Source: Sipunculus nudus (Eukaryota; Annelida; Sipuncula; Golfingiida; Sipunculidae). Taken from it: a stretch of 64,000 nt of DNA. The stretch lies in assembly GCA_026874595.1 (NCBI GenBank), contig CM049314.1, forward strand, positions 73,176,300 to 73,240,299. The letters are read 5' to 3'. The translations under genes and the position numbers were made by a program. The notes under the pieces were generated by a model. The model was not told the origin of the DNA. It made no database searches and saw only the letters and a list, made by a program, of their open reading frames with translations. Every line of letters starts with the position of its first letter. The first letter of the stretch is position 1. Shown here one piece after another: positions 26,701 through 39,900 of the stretch.

Positions 26701-29700
26701 TCGTCACCCGTCGACGCTTGTATGTGCAATGTGTTGCCACATGGTTGCCTACCTTTGATCGCACATGAAAGACGGCTGCGAAAAACTAAATGCGATAAAC
26801 ACTGGTTTGTGTGACCGTTGGACATGATTTTAGCAATCCCGGTCACAGGAAGGCCTGCCAAACAATTCTTTCAAAGATCTCCCTTTTGAGAAGGGGATTA
26901 TTTCGGGCCGGTGAAATGTACAAATAACCCAGATAGAGCCCCTTGAATAAAACTCTGTTCTGCCATCACACACTCTATGTCCATTGTGTTACCGGGCCAG
27001 AAGACACAAAGAAAAGAGGCGCCCGTGGGGGAGCAAATATTAAAATTAATATTTATGCACGTAATACGCAAATATTGCAAATAAAAGTGGGTGGAATCTC
27101 TGCGGACACACCCGGAGCAAATATATTTCGAAAATCACGGCAATCCGTACGGTGGTATCAGAGGAGATACGGAAAATTACAAAAATCGCCTTACGCTATT
27201 AATATATAGATCATATTCAGCATATCTCCAATTCTGAATGCAGTAACCGATTTAACTTTAGCGACCGACCCTTTTATATTGACGGGATTAATTTCATGTC
27301 CTCTGGTTTGTAACTGTTTATGTTTTTTTTTTAACAATACGTGCGGTAACCCCAGCACACAAGACTATGACTCAAGTAGTGCAGTGCACATGCGCATGAA
27401 AAAGTCTTTGTCCACACTCTTATCCCAATGAATGGATGGAGTACGAATCTGCTTTTTAGGGATTGTGGGTAAAGATATAATTTACCCACAATGCACTGAC
27501 GAAAGAGTGCGGTAGCTGTACATGAACTGAAGAAAATAGGTAACTAAGAATCATTTAAATATCTTGGGCTTGAACAGTTTCAAGTTAAATAACATGCACA
27601 CGTATGATTCTGTGATAAGGACTTGATGAAATAAAATACATTTTGTTGGCATGGGTAGCTACATTTGTTATATGAACAGAAGCGTTTTGTTCGACTGCAA
27701 TGTTTTTTTATCTACTTTGACCTTTGACAGTTAAGATCAGTAGTCCCGCCCGTCCCACAATCCCTCACTAGAAGAGGGTTGTTATCAGCAGAGACGAACT
27801 CTGGCGGAAGGGCACATTGCTCATATAGGCAACTGAGTCATGGTTGTGGAATCTGTGGATCCCATGAACGTAGTTTACCGATACTGGAGGTTACGGTTTA
27901 GGAATTTTTAAACATTGTAGTAAAGTTTCATCTCAAAACTCGTACAAAGTTACAGGAATTATTTTTTTCACTAACTTTTTTCATATAATAACACATATTT
28001 TGAACGTTAAATATTCATTTTATATTAAAAAAATATTACATGCCTGGAGAAAACACCCAGTCAGCTTTCAAATGTTTAATAAGGTTGCAAACATTCAAAT
28101 AAAGGAAAAAGTAGGGTCTCACAATCGGAGTAAAAGCCAAAATGATTAGTTCGTTCTGGATCATAGTAACAATAACTAACAATCGTTGTTTAACTATTGA
28201 ATCATTAAATATCTAAAAATGGTTAAACATTGTAGAATTGCAGGAAAGTGTTCCGTGTGGAATTTACCTTTGAAGCAATATAATTCACGACAGCCGGGGT
28301 GATCCACTCTCTGGCGTGGATTCCTCCGTCAAGCCAGAAACTCATCTTATCCTTCCTGTGGTAGCCGATCTGTAAATATGGCAAATATGAAAACTGATGG
28401 TCATGGTCACCAGTCCAAAGATTATTTAAACAATAACAGACCTGCCTTTCTCCACATATTAAGGTGTTCTTCTAGAATACATAATGGCATGTAATACATA
28501 AAAAGGGGAATAGGGGTAAGTGGGAAATATTTTGAATGCAATGTAAGAAAATCGTTCAATCAGGTATTGTTTATTTTCAACATTAATTTTCATTTTATAT
28601 GTTCATACAATTGAATAAAAATAACCGGCCTATGGAGGTTCAGATTTAGTTTAAATCCAATCAGTTCTTATTACATATCTTACTTGTCATGATAAAAACA
28701 TTTGATTAAGTGTAACAAATCCACAAGCATGATGTTGCACCATGCATACGGTTTGTCCTAAACTGGCATAGGCGGTAATGCTAATTAAACTTAGACTAAT
28801 AAGACTAAGGTATTCTGGCTATATCGCTACATAGCAACATTTATAAATGGGGCAGGTACGGCCACCAATGTCGGACTCATTACGTCCATCGAGGGATTGA
28901 TTAAGGTTAATTATAATCAATCCTGCAGGAAGCGAGGATCATTGTAATGTTTTTAGTTGATTCTGTGTGAATGTGTGGTTTTTTTTTTTTTTTATGGGGG
29001 GGGGGGGGGGGGGGTGAAATCTCAAAATATCTGAAGAACGGTACTGTGAATTTTATTGAAACTAAAATCGGTAAAATTTTGGTGTAAATGCAAGCGTCAA
29101 TAACTCCGGGATAGCGCTTTATGATGGCATGTTTTTTATCACTTCGGGTTATATCATGTGATCATACGCCAACCTATGAAGCGCGATTACCTGATGTGAC
29201 GTCATTAAGAACAATGACGTCAAAGGCGTGTGCGTCTTTTATTGAAAGGTGACAGTAAGTCGATCAGCATATAGGTTAGAGGGACATAATTCCGGGCACT
29301 AAGTGTTATCATATAAGGTGCACGTGTTTAGGACAATTTTTTTCAATCGATCGAGTGTTTGGCATCATGATATACATCAAACTCAAGTTCAATTGCATTT
29401 TATTTAATTCCAGGAAAACAGGGGGTTGAGTATGTCATTTTCACGGAATATTGCAGCTTCTAAAACTGACCACAGATGTCGAAACCTGTCAAGCATATTC
29501 ACAGAAACACATAATACAACCTTCAATCCCATACAAAATAAACAAACAAGGCCAATACTGCTATTTCGTTATATTTATTAGGTTCCTCATATCAATAATT
29601 TGCTATAAATATTGTATCCATCCTCAAATATTTTTTGCCTGAAATTTTTTGTTGCCCTGCACTTTTTACTGGCCTTTACAGTTATGACGCCACAAAATGG

Positions 29701-32587
29701 ACTGACCTGAACGGACCCGGAAATAGGTCACTCTAAAACCTATAGAACTATTTGAAGACAGGTTTTCATTTAAAAAAAAAGTTCCCAGGGGCAAACATAG
29801 GTAAAAATGCACTGGCACTATTGTAACAGCGCAGGGTTTGCATCCCTATATATTGGACTTTTTATCATTAACCAATATTGTAGTGGGAGACATTTTACTT
29901 GCGGTTTGGCAGGTCAAAAATGTATAGGTGAACTTGGGCTATATCAGGTTTTTAGTTCTCAGCAAATAATATTGAGTATATTTTTTAACTGATCATGTTC
30001 TTTTACCTGTTTTTTACTCGTATACAGTCCGTCTCACAAAGGGTCGCCCATCAGTTTAGACTGATTGATCTACAAAGTCCGTATATTTTTAAAAAACTAC
30101 TTGTAAGTAAATCAACCAGACACTCCGGTAAATATTTACCACCATACCGTGCAAAGCATTTGAGTGAAACAATTAATGTAATATCTGAGGAATCAGTCTA
30201 TTCCTGTCATATTGACTGAAGTGAACAGCCTCCGCACAGGGTCATTATCTATTGAGGAGAGCTAGGACAGACAGTTCTCATGTGTGGAGAGTATGTGAAG
30301 AGACAGGGTCAAGGACACTTTTTGACAGACGTTGATTGGATGATGGTGGTACTTGGTACCATAAATATGATAAAAGACATCGTCAGCTAAAAGACGCCAC
30401 CTTGATATCTCTTCTTCCTGGTTTCTTCAGAAAAAATATTTTAAATAAAAGAGAAGAAGAACACAAAGATTGACGAACCTTGATGAGTTTGAGGTGCCGT
30501 CCTTCGTAAGTTCGTCCAAGCTTTTTCACCTCAACCAGCTCAGGGTACATGTTCTCCAGGTCCTGCATCCAGTTTAAGATCTACAGAAAAGACGGACCAA
30601 AGTAGAAAGGATTTGAGTAATCTGAAGATATGCCCCCCCCCCCCCCCCCCCCCCCGGTGGAAAATTTAATCGCGTATCATTAGTAAATAAATAAGACCAC
30701 GTGCATGATGGAGCATCGTTCTGGAGTGAAAAAGCAGCACTGTTTTTTTTGTGTGCTGCTTGCTTTTCGTTTGTTCTTACCTTTCATAAAGGTTTTTATT
30801 TAAACTCTGTATACACTTAAAAAAATCGAGATAAATTAAAATTAAAATTATTGTCTTTTTCATATGGCTATATGGAAATGTTTATTGATCCTTCCCAGTT
30901 TAACTGTTATATTTCCTTGTATGAATATGATTAAGGTGTTCTCTTTGCTAAGATGTAATGTCTGAACAGAGGAATACTCATTTAAAAGGAATCTTTCCTA
31001 CTAAAGATTGTACCTCATCGTAACTGGCATAACGACCAATAACAGACACGTCTCTTTTTGTCGCTCGTTCTCGACGTTTAATATGTGGTAAAATTAATCT
31101 GAAATGAAAAGAAAAGGTGACAAATAAAATAACAGTACTTTATTTATAGCGGGAAAGATAAAAAAAAAACCCTTAAAGTGATGTAACGATCATAATCAAA
31201 ATAATTATATTAAAAGTGTAATCATATGATCAGTATAATGAAAAAGTTTTCTCATACATTGTTGTATTATAATAAAATTACGTTTTCCAGTATACAAGTG
31301 TATAAACATACGACTCTATTATTATAATAACCAGAAAGCAAGTTCCATAACACACACACACATTTAATATATATATGAGAGAGAGAGTGAAAATATAAAT
31401 AAAGTTTAAGGTAAAATACTTGATATAATAACTTTTTAATGTTCAAATTAGACTCAGTACAAACTGATTGATATATCACGTGACCTGCTGACGTCAGTGA
31501 TCAGGTGTTCAGTTTCAATGGCATGATTTTTAATGACTTGGTGAACCTGAGACCACGTGACTGGGGAGACCATCACGTGAGCGGTCGGGTCTTCCTCGGT
31601 CGGGGCCTTCCATACGTCAAGCTCCTACAAAATATCATTGATTTAACCCGACAGATTAAATATGGAGGTTTGCAATGACCTGCTAAAACCTAAGCGGGAT
31701 TTTTGTTTGGATGAGCATTAAAAACTACTTTATCACATCAAAGTGAATGTTTTAAAGAAAGCTGAATGCATGCGCATGCATGTGTGTAAAATAAGTGTAT
31801 TGTAACTACATTTAGTTCCAGTTAAATAAAACTGGGTTACTTTAATATTCCTTTGACCGGAAAACGTATCAAATAATATTCGAATATGGGTCCAAGAATT
31901 TTTTTATTATTATCTTATATTCTTAGTTTATAGAAACAATCCTAATCAAAATTACACACCCACAACAATTTACATGAAATTTCATGAAAGTGTACATGTG
32001 CTGGACTAAAGATTTTTCAATCGTTTCAATTATTAAACCGTTTTGTTAGTTTAGCACTTTATCTTAAGCTGGCTAGTATGAGGTAATGCAGGTGCGGATC
32101 CAGATGAAACCCCCCGCCCTCCACCCCCACCCCCAGCTCTTAACCAATGACCTTTTTTAGACAATTTTTATGCATGACACCCGTTGAACCCTCCCTGCAA
32201 AAAGTCCTGGATCCGCGCCTGACACATTAGGTCTTTCAAGTGTTTCATCTGAGGACGTTGTTATGTTATAACGACCCGACCATGTAAATGAGTCGTTCAC
32301 GTGACCAGGGGCATCAATATAGGGGGGGGGGGATGGGGGTAAATATACCCCCCACTTTTTGGCAAGGGTGGGGGGGATGGCCAATGTAATCACCCCCCCC
32401 CCCCCCCACTTTTCAGAGAATAATGTTATAATATTGCAAATGAAATATATTAATAAATATATTTAAAGACTTTGGATCCATTTACTAAAAAAAAAAGTTA
32501 TATTTAAACCTTGCTTTGCATGTATCACAAAAACTTATTTTCTATAACAATATTTTAATTATATGAAATATGATTAACATTGGTATG

Positions 32588-32636
<49 letters not shown>

Positions 32637-33892
32637 CACATATATGTAAATATATATATATATATATATATATAAATATAGTTGAATATGTCACTCAGAG
32701 ACGCTGAAAAAGGTATATATTTGTGTGTGTGCATATATATAAATATACAAAGTCATCCCCCCCCCCACCCTGGAAGAAAAACTGACGCCACTACACGTGA
32801 CCTACCTCATCGGCGTTGTTTTGGAGCTGCTCCTCCAGGTCGTCCCATTCATTGTGATCCACATTCAAACTCACCACTTTGTATCTACAATGAAGAAATA
32901 TCTCTCCTACTTGTATAAACTTGTATACACATGTGGGGCTCTGTGGATAAAACTAGGGTTGGAATGGGTACCAAATTTTAAACCCGAGTAGTGAGAGGCA
33001 TTACCCGACTTGGACTCGAGTACTCATTACCATGGCAATAGAGTAAAGACACAAATGTTTGCCGAAGCAAATATAAGTAAATTTTTGATTTGGTTACGGC
33101 TTACGGGCTACGTTTTTACGGCTTACGGGTTACCTGGTTACGGATTACGGGTTACTTGCTGATGGATTACGGGTTACTTGGTTACGGTTTACTTGGTAAC
33201 GGCTTACGGGTTATTTGGTTACGGATTACGGTATAGATGTAAATACCGTGTAAAAACAATCAGAATCAATTGATTCTTAAATCTAAGTTATTTCGAAATA
33301 AGCTGTATATTATGTTTATATTATGTATAATTTGACCAGTAAAGCTTTAAAGTCCTCTAGGCAATGAATAACTATTAACCGGACATTTTACTACAGAAGA
33401 GAGTCAAGTTGGAAGAACTCCTAATCTTATCAGAGGTCACAACTGGGATATCTGATAGCTTGTGTCTAATGGAAATTGACAATCGTACCAAGCAAGAGAA
33501 ATTGAAATCCTGCTATTTATAGAAGTTTGAGTCTAATGTAGATCCTAATTATAATTGTTCTGAGTATATATGATAATATATATATATAATATATGATAAA
33601 AGTTTATAATTTTGTAATTTAATATCAATTTTCTTGGAAGGGTCCGGGGATTTATTAATGATAAAAATGTGCACTGTAGTAAATATTATTATTACCTGCA
33701 TGTGACAACAGATCAATAGAGTTCATCTTACAGGAGAAAATCTAGAACATTTTTTTATCAGTATAATACTGCTGATCAGAGGATTCTTACAGCAATATAA
33801 CATACTGCTTCAAGATGCTTCAACAGGCATGCAAATATGTTTAAATATCTTTATTAGAATGATTATCTAAACTTATAAATGGCTGGCCTTCG

Positions 33893-33925
<33 letters not shown>

Positions 33926-36900
33926 GTTGTGGGGTTTGTCTGCATTTGTGAGTGAATACGTAACCTCTTTGGTATAATATATTAAAATACATTGCATTGG
34001 ACTGATGTTACAGTATATTTTTCAGATAACACTGAGCCGCCTAAGGTTAAAACAATAAACTACTTGGCTGGCCGAGCTATTCTGTTCGGCATTTGGAAAC
34101 AGGTGCACCAACCTTAGTTCACCGTTTGACGCACAGAGGTCGCCAGCTGTTTAAGACCTTTCGCGGGTACACCTGCAGCGATCATACAAAGTGATCCAAT
34201 AGACAGCTGTCGGTGAAGGGGTTACGTGTATCGTCATGTGAGATAAAAACAGACAACACTAACCCATACCTGTTCCAGGTATATTCATCAGCACTAAATA
34301 TAACAATAGGTGGGTGAAAATAAACCAGGGGGCGACAGGTGTCCTGTATGTGGAAAATGTCGTGGTTCAGGTACTCGGGGACGAAGGTCTGGTACTCTTC
34401 CCCCTTTTCCCGTCTGTTTATTCTCTCTCATCAGGATACTGTTTAATGGCTGTAATAGGACACGGGGACCAGGCCACAGGTGAAAATGTCACGTGACCTC
34501 AAAGGGTGGCCAGTTCGTGCAATATAAGGTTAGGCAAACCTATTCCAGGTCCCATTATATTATCATGTAACACTTTGACCCCTAGATAATTAATTAATAT
34601 AGATTTTATATAAAATGAGACCATTTCCTGGCAGAAAAACATTTTTCCTATTTATTTTTACACAAAAACACAGAGGTTGTGTGATTTGTTTAGGAGCTAT
34701 CAGCCCAGGCATGAACCCTGTCAACTCTGCACTGACGGCAGCCACTGGAAAACCCCTTGTGACATTAAATTTTAAATCTCAGTAAAAGCACAGTATTTCT
34801 GCCCTGACAGTCCCAATTTTTTTTAGGAGAAAATAAAAACAACATGTATTAATAGATCTGAGTTCCTGATAAAATTCAGTTCATAATGTCACATGTGTAC
34901 CAGCCAATGAAATCAGGGCAAAGTCTGGGATCTGGGTGAAATCCTCCTATCACATAACAAACGCACGTGGAATAGGTTTACTTAACCATAAATATTCGGG
35001 TAGAATATTTAAGTATTAACCATAAGGTATTGGCTTTGTTTTAGGCAGAGAAAATAGTTTTTTTGTCGCTGTGCAAGTAAAACTGAGATATAAAGATTAA
35101 CAGCTGTTTGCATTTAATTCAGATATTATTTTTTAATTTTATGCACTTCTTAACATCTTCTAACAGGAGACAGGTCGCTAAATTCTTATTTGAGACTCAA
35201 GAGAGGGCGATAATAAAGCATCATATCAACAAATAAGACTGAACTCTATTTTATCCTTATCTCTTGAACACATTGACAAATCGTGACTAGATATTTATCT
35301 GATGCAAGAAATTTTTAATATGTCTGAGTGCATGAAATCCCCTATACGACCTTAACAACATGTATGATGCAGGCGGAAGCTGGTCATAACAGAAACTGAG
35401 AGAAAAAAAAACTAAAGCGCAACCAGTGAAAATTGACCCATGGGTCAGAGAGGTGTATCAATATTTAAAACGGTTGACCAGCAGTGACCACGAAGAATTT
35501 ATATAAATGTTTTGATTTGCTCCGAAAGCCATAAGCCACCTCAGTATAAAGACCACTCTTTGCTTTTTTAACATGTTGGCATAATATCAGAAAATACATA
35601 GCAGGTCATATTTTTCGATGATCAAATATTTCTGATAAGTTTTTTCCTAGAGCCAAAGTGGCGTGACACTGACATTTTTTGTCAGATTCCAAGGAAAACA
35701 AAGAAAAAAGCAGGACGTTCATGTATAATCTAAGAAGCAAGACATGCAGGAAATGTCGATAGGATAACATGACGTATTGCGGATATTAAAAGGGCCACAC
35801 GATCAGTCCTGAAACAGCGAAATATTACGCCGTGGAAATTACCTGCCATCAGGTCTATGGCCTGTCAGAACAGAACTGCACACCATCGTCTACCGGGTTT
35901 GGGCTAATACAGCACACCTGGCTGTGATAAGATCAGAGTACGTGCTGGCAGGACGTCCGAGTCTGAAACACAGCCAGCCAGGTTTATATACAGGCCGCTA
36001 AGGACCAAGTAACGTCCGGCACGCTAACTGCATCAAAGTATACCCTGGGATTACTTCCAGGTAACGGTCAGAATCATCTCATGTAACTGTTGAAGAGCAA
36101 AATGGAGGGAGCAAGGACGGACAGACAGACAGACAGACATAATAAATAAACTAACCATAATTCTCGCCCCGCTTAAAGCGATTTAGTGCGCCAGAGTATG
36201 AAAGGTAACTAATTGTATATGAAGAAATGCAGATAAAATCATCGTTGTTTCATCCATATAACATCGAGAAATTTATAACAAAAATAAATATATCTTATAT
36301 ATTATGTGTTTCATGTTATTATTTTTTGCCGATTTGTACTGAATCTTATACTCTTAATTAGAGGTGAGACCTCATCACACATATTGGCAACTTAACTAAC
36401 GTCCTCTCAACATATTAGCAAAAAAAATCCAGGCAAATATGTCAAGGTAATATTATTTTTAAATATCAATATGCGGAGAGCAGTAGCGAAACCTTTCAGG
36501 TGCGACTGAAACTAGATCTTCGAGTCTTGGTATCGTCAAAGAAAGAAAAATACAGTATGTAACATTATTTATTTAAAAAGCCGATTCTTTTTATTTTTGA
36601 GATCCCTCATGGAATTTCCTTGTCTTGACAATACCGAAAGTCCGCTGACTCGATTACAGCAGATGATCGACCAAGTACAAGCCATTTGCATGCGCTTAGA
36701 AACGTGTAGCATATTAAGATAGAACCAGACTGAGTATGCATGTATACCTCCGCAAAAGTTCCCGTGTTTTATACACAGTGCCATGGTTCACAGGTCAACT
36801 CCAGAACAAAGAAAACCCATGATTCCAGTGAATGGCATCGAAGAAGAAATTGCCCTATGTAAAAAAAATGGGGAATAAATCTAAAACATTTTGGAGATCA

Positions 36901-39900
36901 ATGTTACCTTAAAAATCAACCCTCCATCGCCAAAAAATCCGTCCATATCTACCCTATGTCTGAACAAAATTCATCAAACTCCGTCTATATCTACTCTTAG
37001 TCTAAACAAAATTTCATCAAACTCCGTCCGTATCTATCCGAGTATCAACAAATATTCATCAAACTCAGCCCAAGTCTACCCCTAAGTTTAAAAGAAATTA
37101 TTAAACTATGTCTATATCCACCCTAAGTCTCAGCAAATAAAAAATATATACCCTAAATCTCAATAATAAATTCAATTAATTAAACTCCGTCCATATGGTT
37201 TGAGTAGAATTGCAAACAAACCAACACAAGTTAAAACATCGCCGGAGGAGGTATAACAGAAACACGTCGTGTAAGCAATCCTTCTTTGTAGCGCCATCAC
37301 GCGGTGATTACCATAATCTCCTCTGTCATAAAAGTAGAATCTCTGGTGAAGTATTGGTCCTGACACGAGCCTGTAATGAGGATACGGCATTTATAATGGC
37401 GCGGTATTACTTTACGATACACCTGCCCAAGCTCAACGGTGTATCCCAAATGCTTGCATGGCCTTCAGACGAAAATACAACGTGTTATATACCCAATACA
37501 CCTGCCTAAACCGCCAAAATACAAGACCCACAAGCCAAAGTTGACTGTTTATTCTTCAAAAGAGAGCGCGATAGAACCACAGGTTGGTCACTGCACCTGT
37601 CTGCCAACAGCTGACAAATATTCATCACTCTGGAATAAGTGCTTTCTCTGCCTCTCCGCCAGTCTAAGCAGTCATTAACCAATTTCTCCGGGACTTGCGA
37701 TTACATCTGCGTGCACTTGTATAGAGATGCAGAGAGGCGGGGAGCAGTACGTTTCGCCCTCCAAGGAGGAAGACGCAGACTAGTGGGTATTAGACGTGTG
37801 GCAACGAACCAGAAGGTCGTTGACACGAAACCGCCATTGCTTTAAAAGCAAAATGGCAAAAAGAGATTCTTTCAGATATCTATAGGGATGGGTTAAGCTA
37901 TCTCGGTTATTCTCAATGCACAAGCTATCAATAGATAAACCAAGAAAAGCTGGTCTCAGATCGCAAAAAAATATATATTCAAAAAGCGTGAAGCACAATT
38001 GAGACGTTTACATACCGATCGTTGTGTCGAGCCCGCGACTGTGGAAGAGTCTGTCGGAATTCTTAAAGGTGCCCATTCACCTACCTTTTGAAATAGAATT
38101 TATGTGATTTCATGCTTTCTCTTTGTATATATTAATGATCGAATGGTAATTCTGGTTTTGGAAAGTTCTTGTATAGGCTTCCATGAAGGATGTATGAACT
38201 TGTTTTTCAACAACATGTTTGTAAACACAGCATGCAATGTTGACAAACGGGAAAAACATGTAACCTAAGGTGAAAGGTTGCATATATGCGGAGGTAGAAA
38301 GGTCAAAATGCCATTTGCAAAGCTCGGGCTTATCTGTCTTGCCGCCAGATGCTCTTGTTGAATTTGTTTTGATTATTTTGGCGGGCCCCCACATATTATA
38401 AACACGTTGATATAAACAAAACAAGCAGCCTGTGTGCGGTGATATCCACGTGTTCTGGCCTATTTTAATAAAAGTTCCATTGGGATTATCTTTAGTTTAT
38501 AAAGGTCAGATAGGTGATTTGGCCCCTTTAAGGAAAATTGTCGCTCTGACACTATTGTAGAAAAAATAACAGCAGCGGACCAAGCGGATTAGTTAAAACG
38601 TTTGTAACCAATTTAAGCGGACTTAATCTACCTTTTCAGAACCTTTATATTACGTCTTTTATTTAATTTCGTGGAATAGACCCACCCTCTTCCAAAATCT
38701 TGGATCCGCCCCTGTATAAGACACTGAGTCGTGAACTGACGACTTTCTGCTCAGATACAAATTGTCCGTCATCCTGTGTATAGAACGACCACGCACGTGT
38801 CCAAAGGGCTAATATCACATCTTGGTTTGTTTGACCTGAGCCAAGGGGTATTTTCGCCTCGTGGTACTTAGCGTATTTACAAACACAGACCCGTTGAAGT
38901 TGGTACCTCGCTGACACGGCCCTGTCCGTTGTAATGTGATTCTAAAGAGAACATTCAGCTAAAAGTTCCGGAAAGGGGGTCAAGATACAGTAATGTTCAC
39001 AAACAACCATCGGACAGCTTACGTTGGGGTCCCTCCTCGCCACAACAAACCACTCGAGAACAAAGCGGCTAAACAGCTTCCACACGTCCATTCTGCTGAT
39101 TCAGCACATTTGACTTCACCTCAGGTGGAAAGGTGGATTCCATGAATAAAACCTAGATAACACTTCATACAGAGCTTATCGTGTAACAAGTACGCTATGT
39201 TTGGATTCGGTTTTCTCAATTAGCACATATGTTCTACATTAACGGAGCATTTTGGAAATTGGAGTTTTGGCAAACGGATGCTTGATCGAGGCAACAAAAT
39301 TTTAATGGAAAAAGATATTCCAGTCTGGTTACATTCATATGTAATTTCTTGAAACAAAGATAAAACCCGCTCTTTTCTTATCACACATTATAAACTGAGG
39401 TAATATAAAGGTTTATTATATATATAATATAATAATATATATATATATGAATGTATTACATATAATTATTATAAATAATTCGATATCTGACTTCTAATGA
39501 CTAAGGATGATCCCTTGTACCTTTCATAAAAAAATGCCAGAAAACTGCGATCTCACGGTACGTAGGCTGCTTTTTTTCAAATGTTTATAACATGTGGGGT
39601 GCCCGCTAAAATATTCAACAAGGGAACCTGACGGAAACTCAGACAAACCAGAGTTTTGTAAAGGGCGTTTGGCAGCTAGTGTCCTTACAGGTTCCGCACA
39701 TACAACAATCCATCTTCAGTAATTTTTGTTTTTCTGTGTGCAAACATTGGCGCATGTTTCGTGTTTACAAACACGTTGTAGTGAAACAAGGTCGTGCATC
39801 CGTCACAGAGGCATTATATCACAGGCGCTTGAATTGCTATTAGTGTAGATATCAGTTACATTTGCCCCAGCCCCATTTGTTAGGCCCGACAGCCATGGCA

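Larger units (their letters stand above)
25617..28267 (-). other. Intron 6 of the carboxypeptidase gene
   Basis: 2651 bp, GT-AG. Holds a pair of related segments (25850-25975 and 27085-27215), an 11-bp G run at 26580, and a 12-bp perfect hairpin with a ZNF143-like motif at 27462-27499. Confidence 0.85.
31625..32805 (-). other. Intron 2 of the carboxypeptidase gene
   Basis: 1181 bp, GT-AG. Contains the small fold-back element at 32088-32223, C/G runs around 32322-32407 and (TA)n tracts at 32588-32673. Confidence 0.85.

Noticed and set aside
32797-32991. 64-codon plus frame over exon 2
   Set aside because: Antisense shadow of the propeptide exon.
38110-38424. 104-codon minus frame, with a relative at 41541-41909
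   Set aside because: Both lie inside the two copies of a TTAA-flanked MITE; no transposase motif, and the similarity comes from shared repeat descent.
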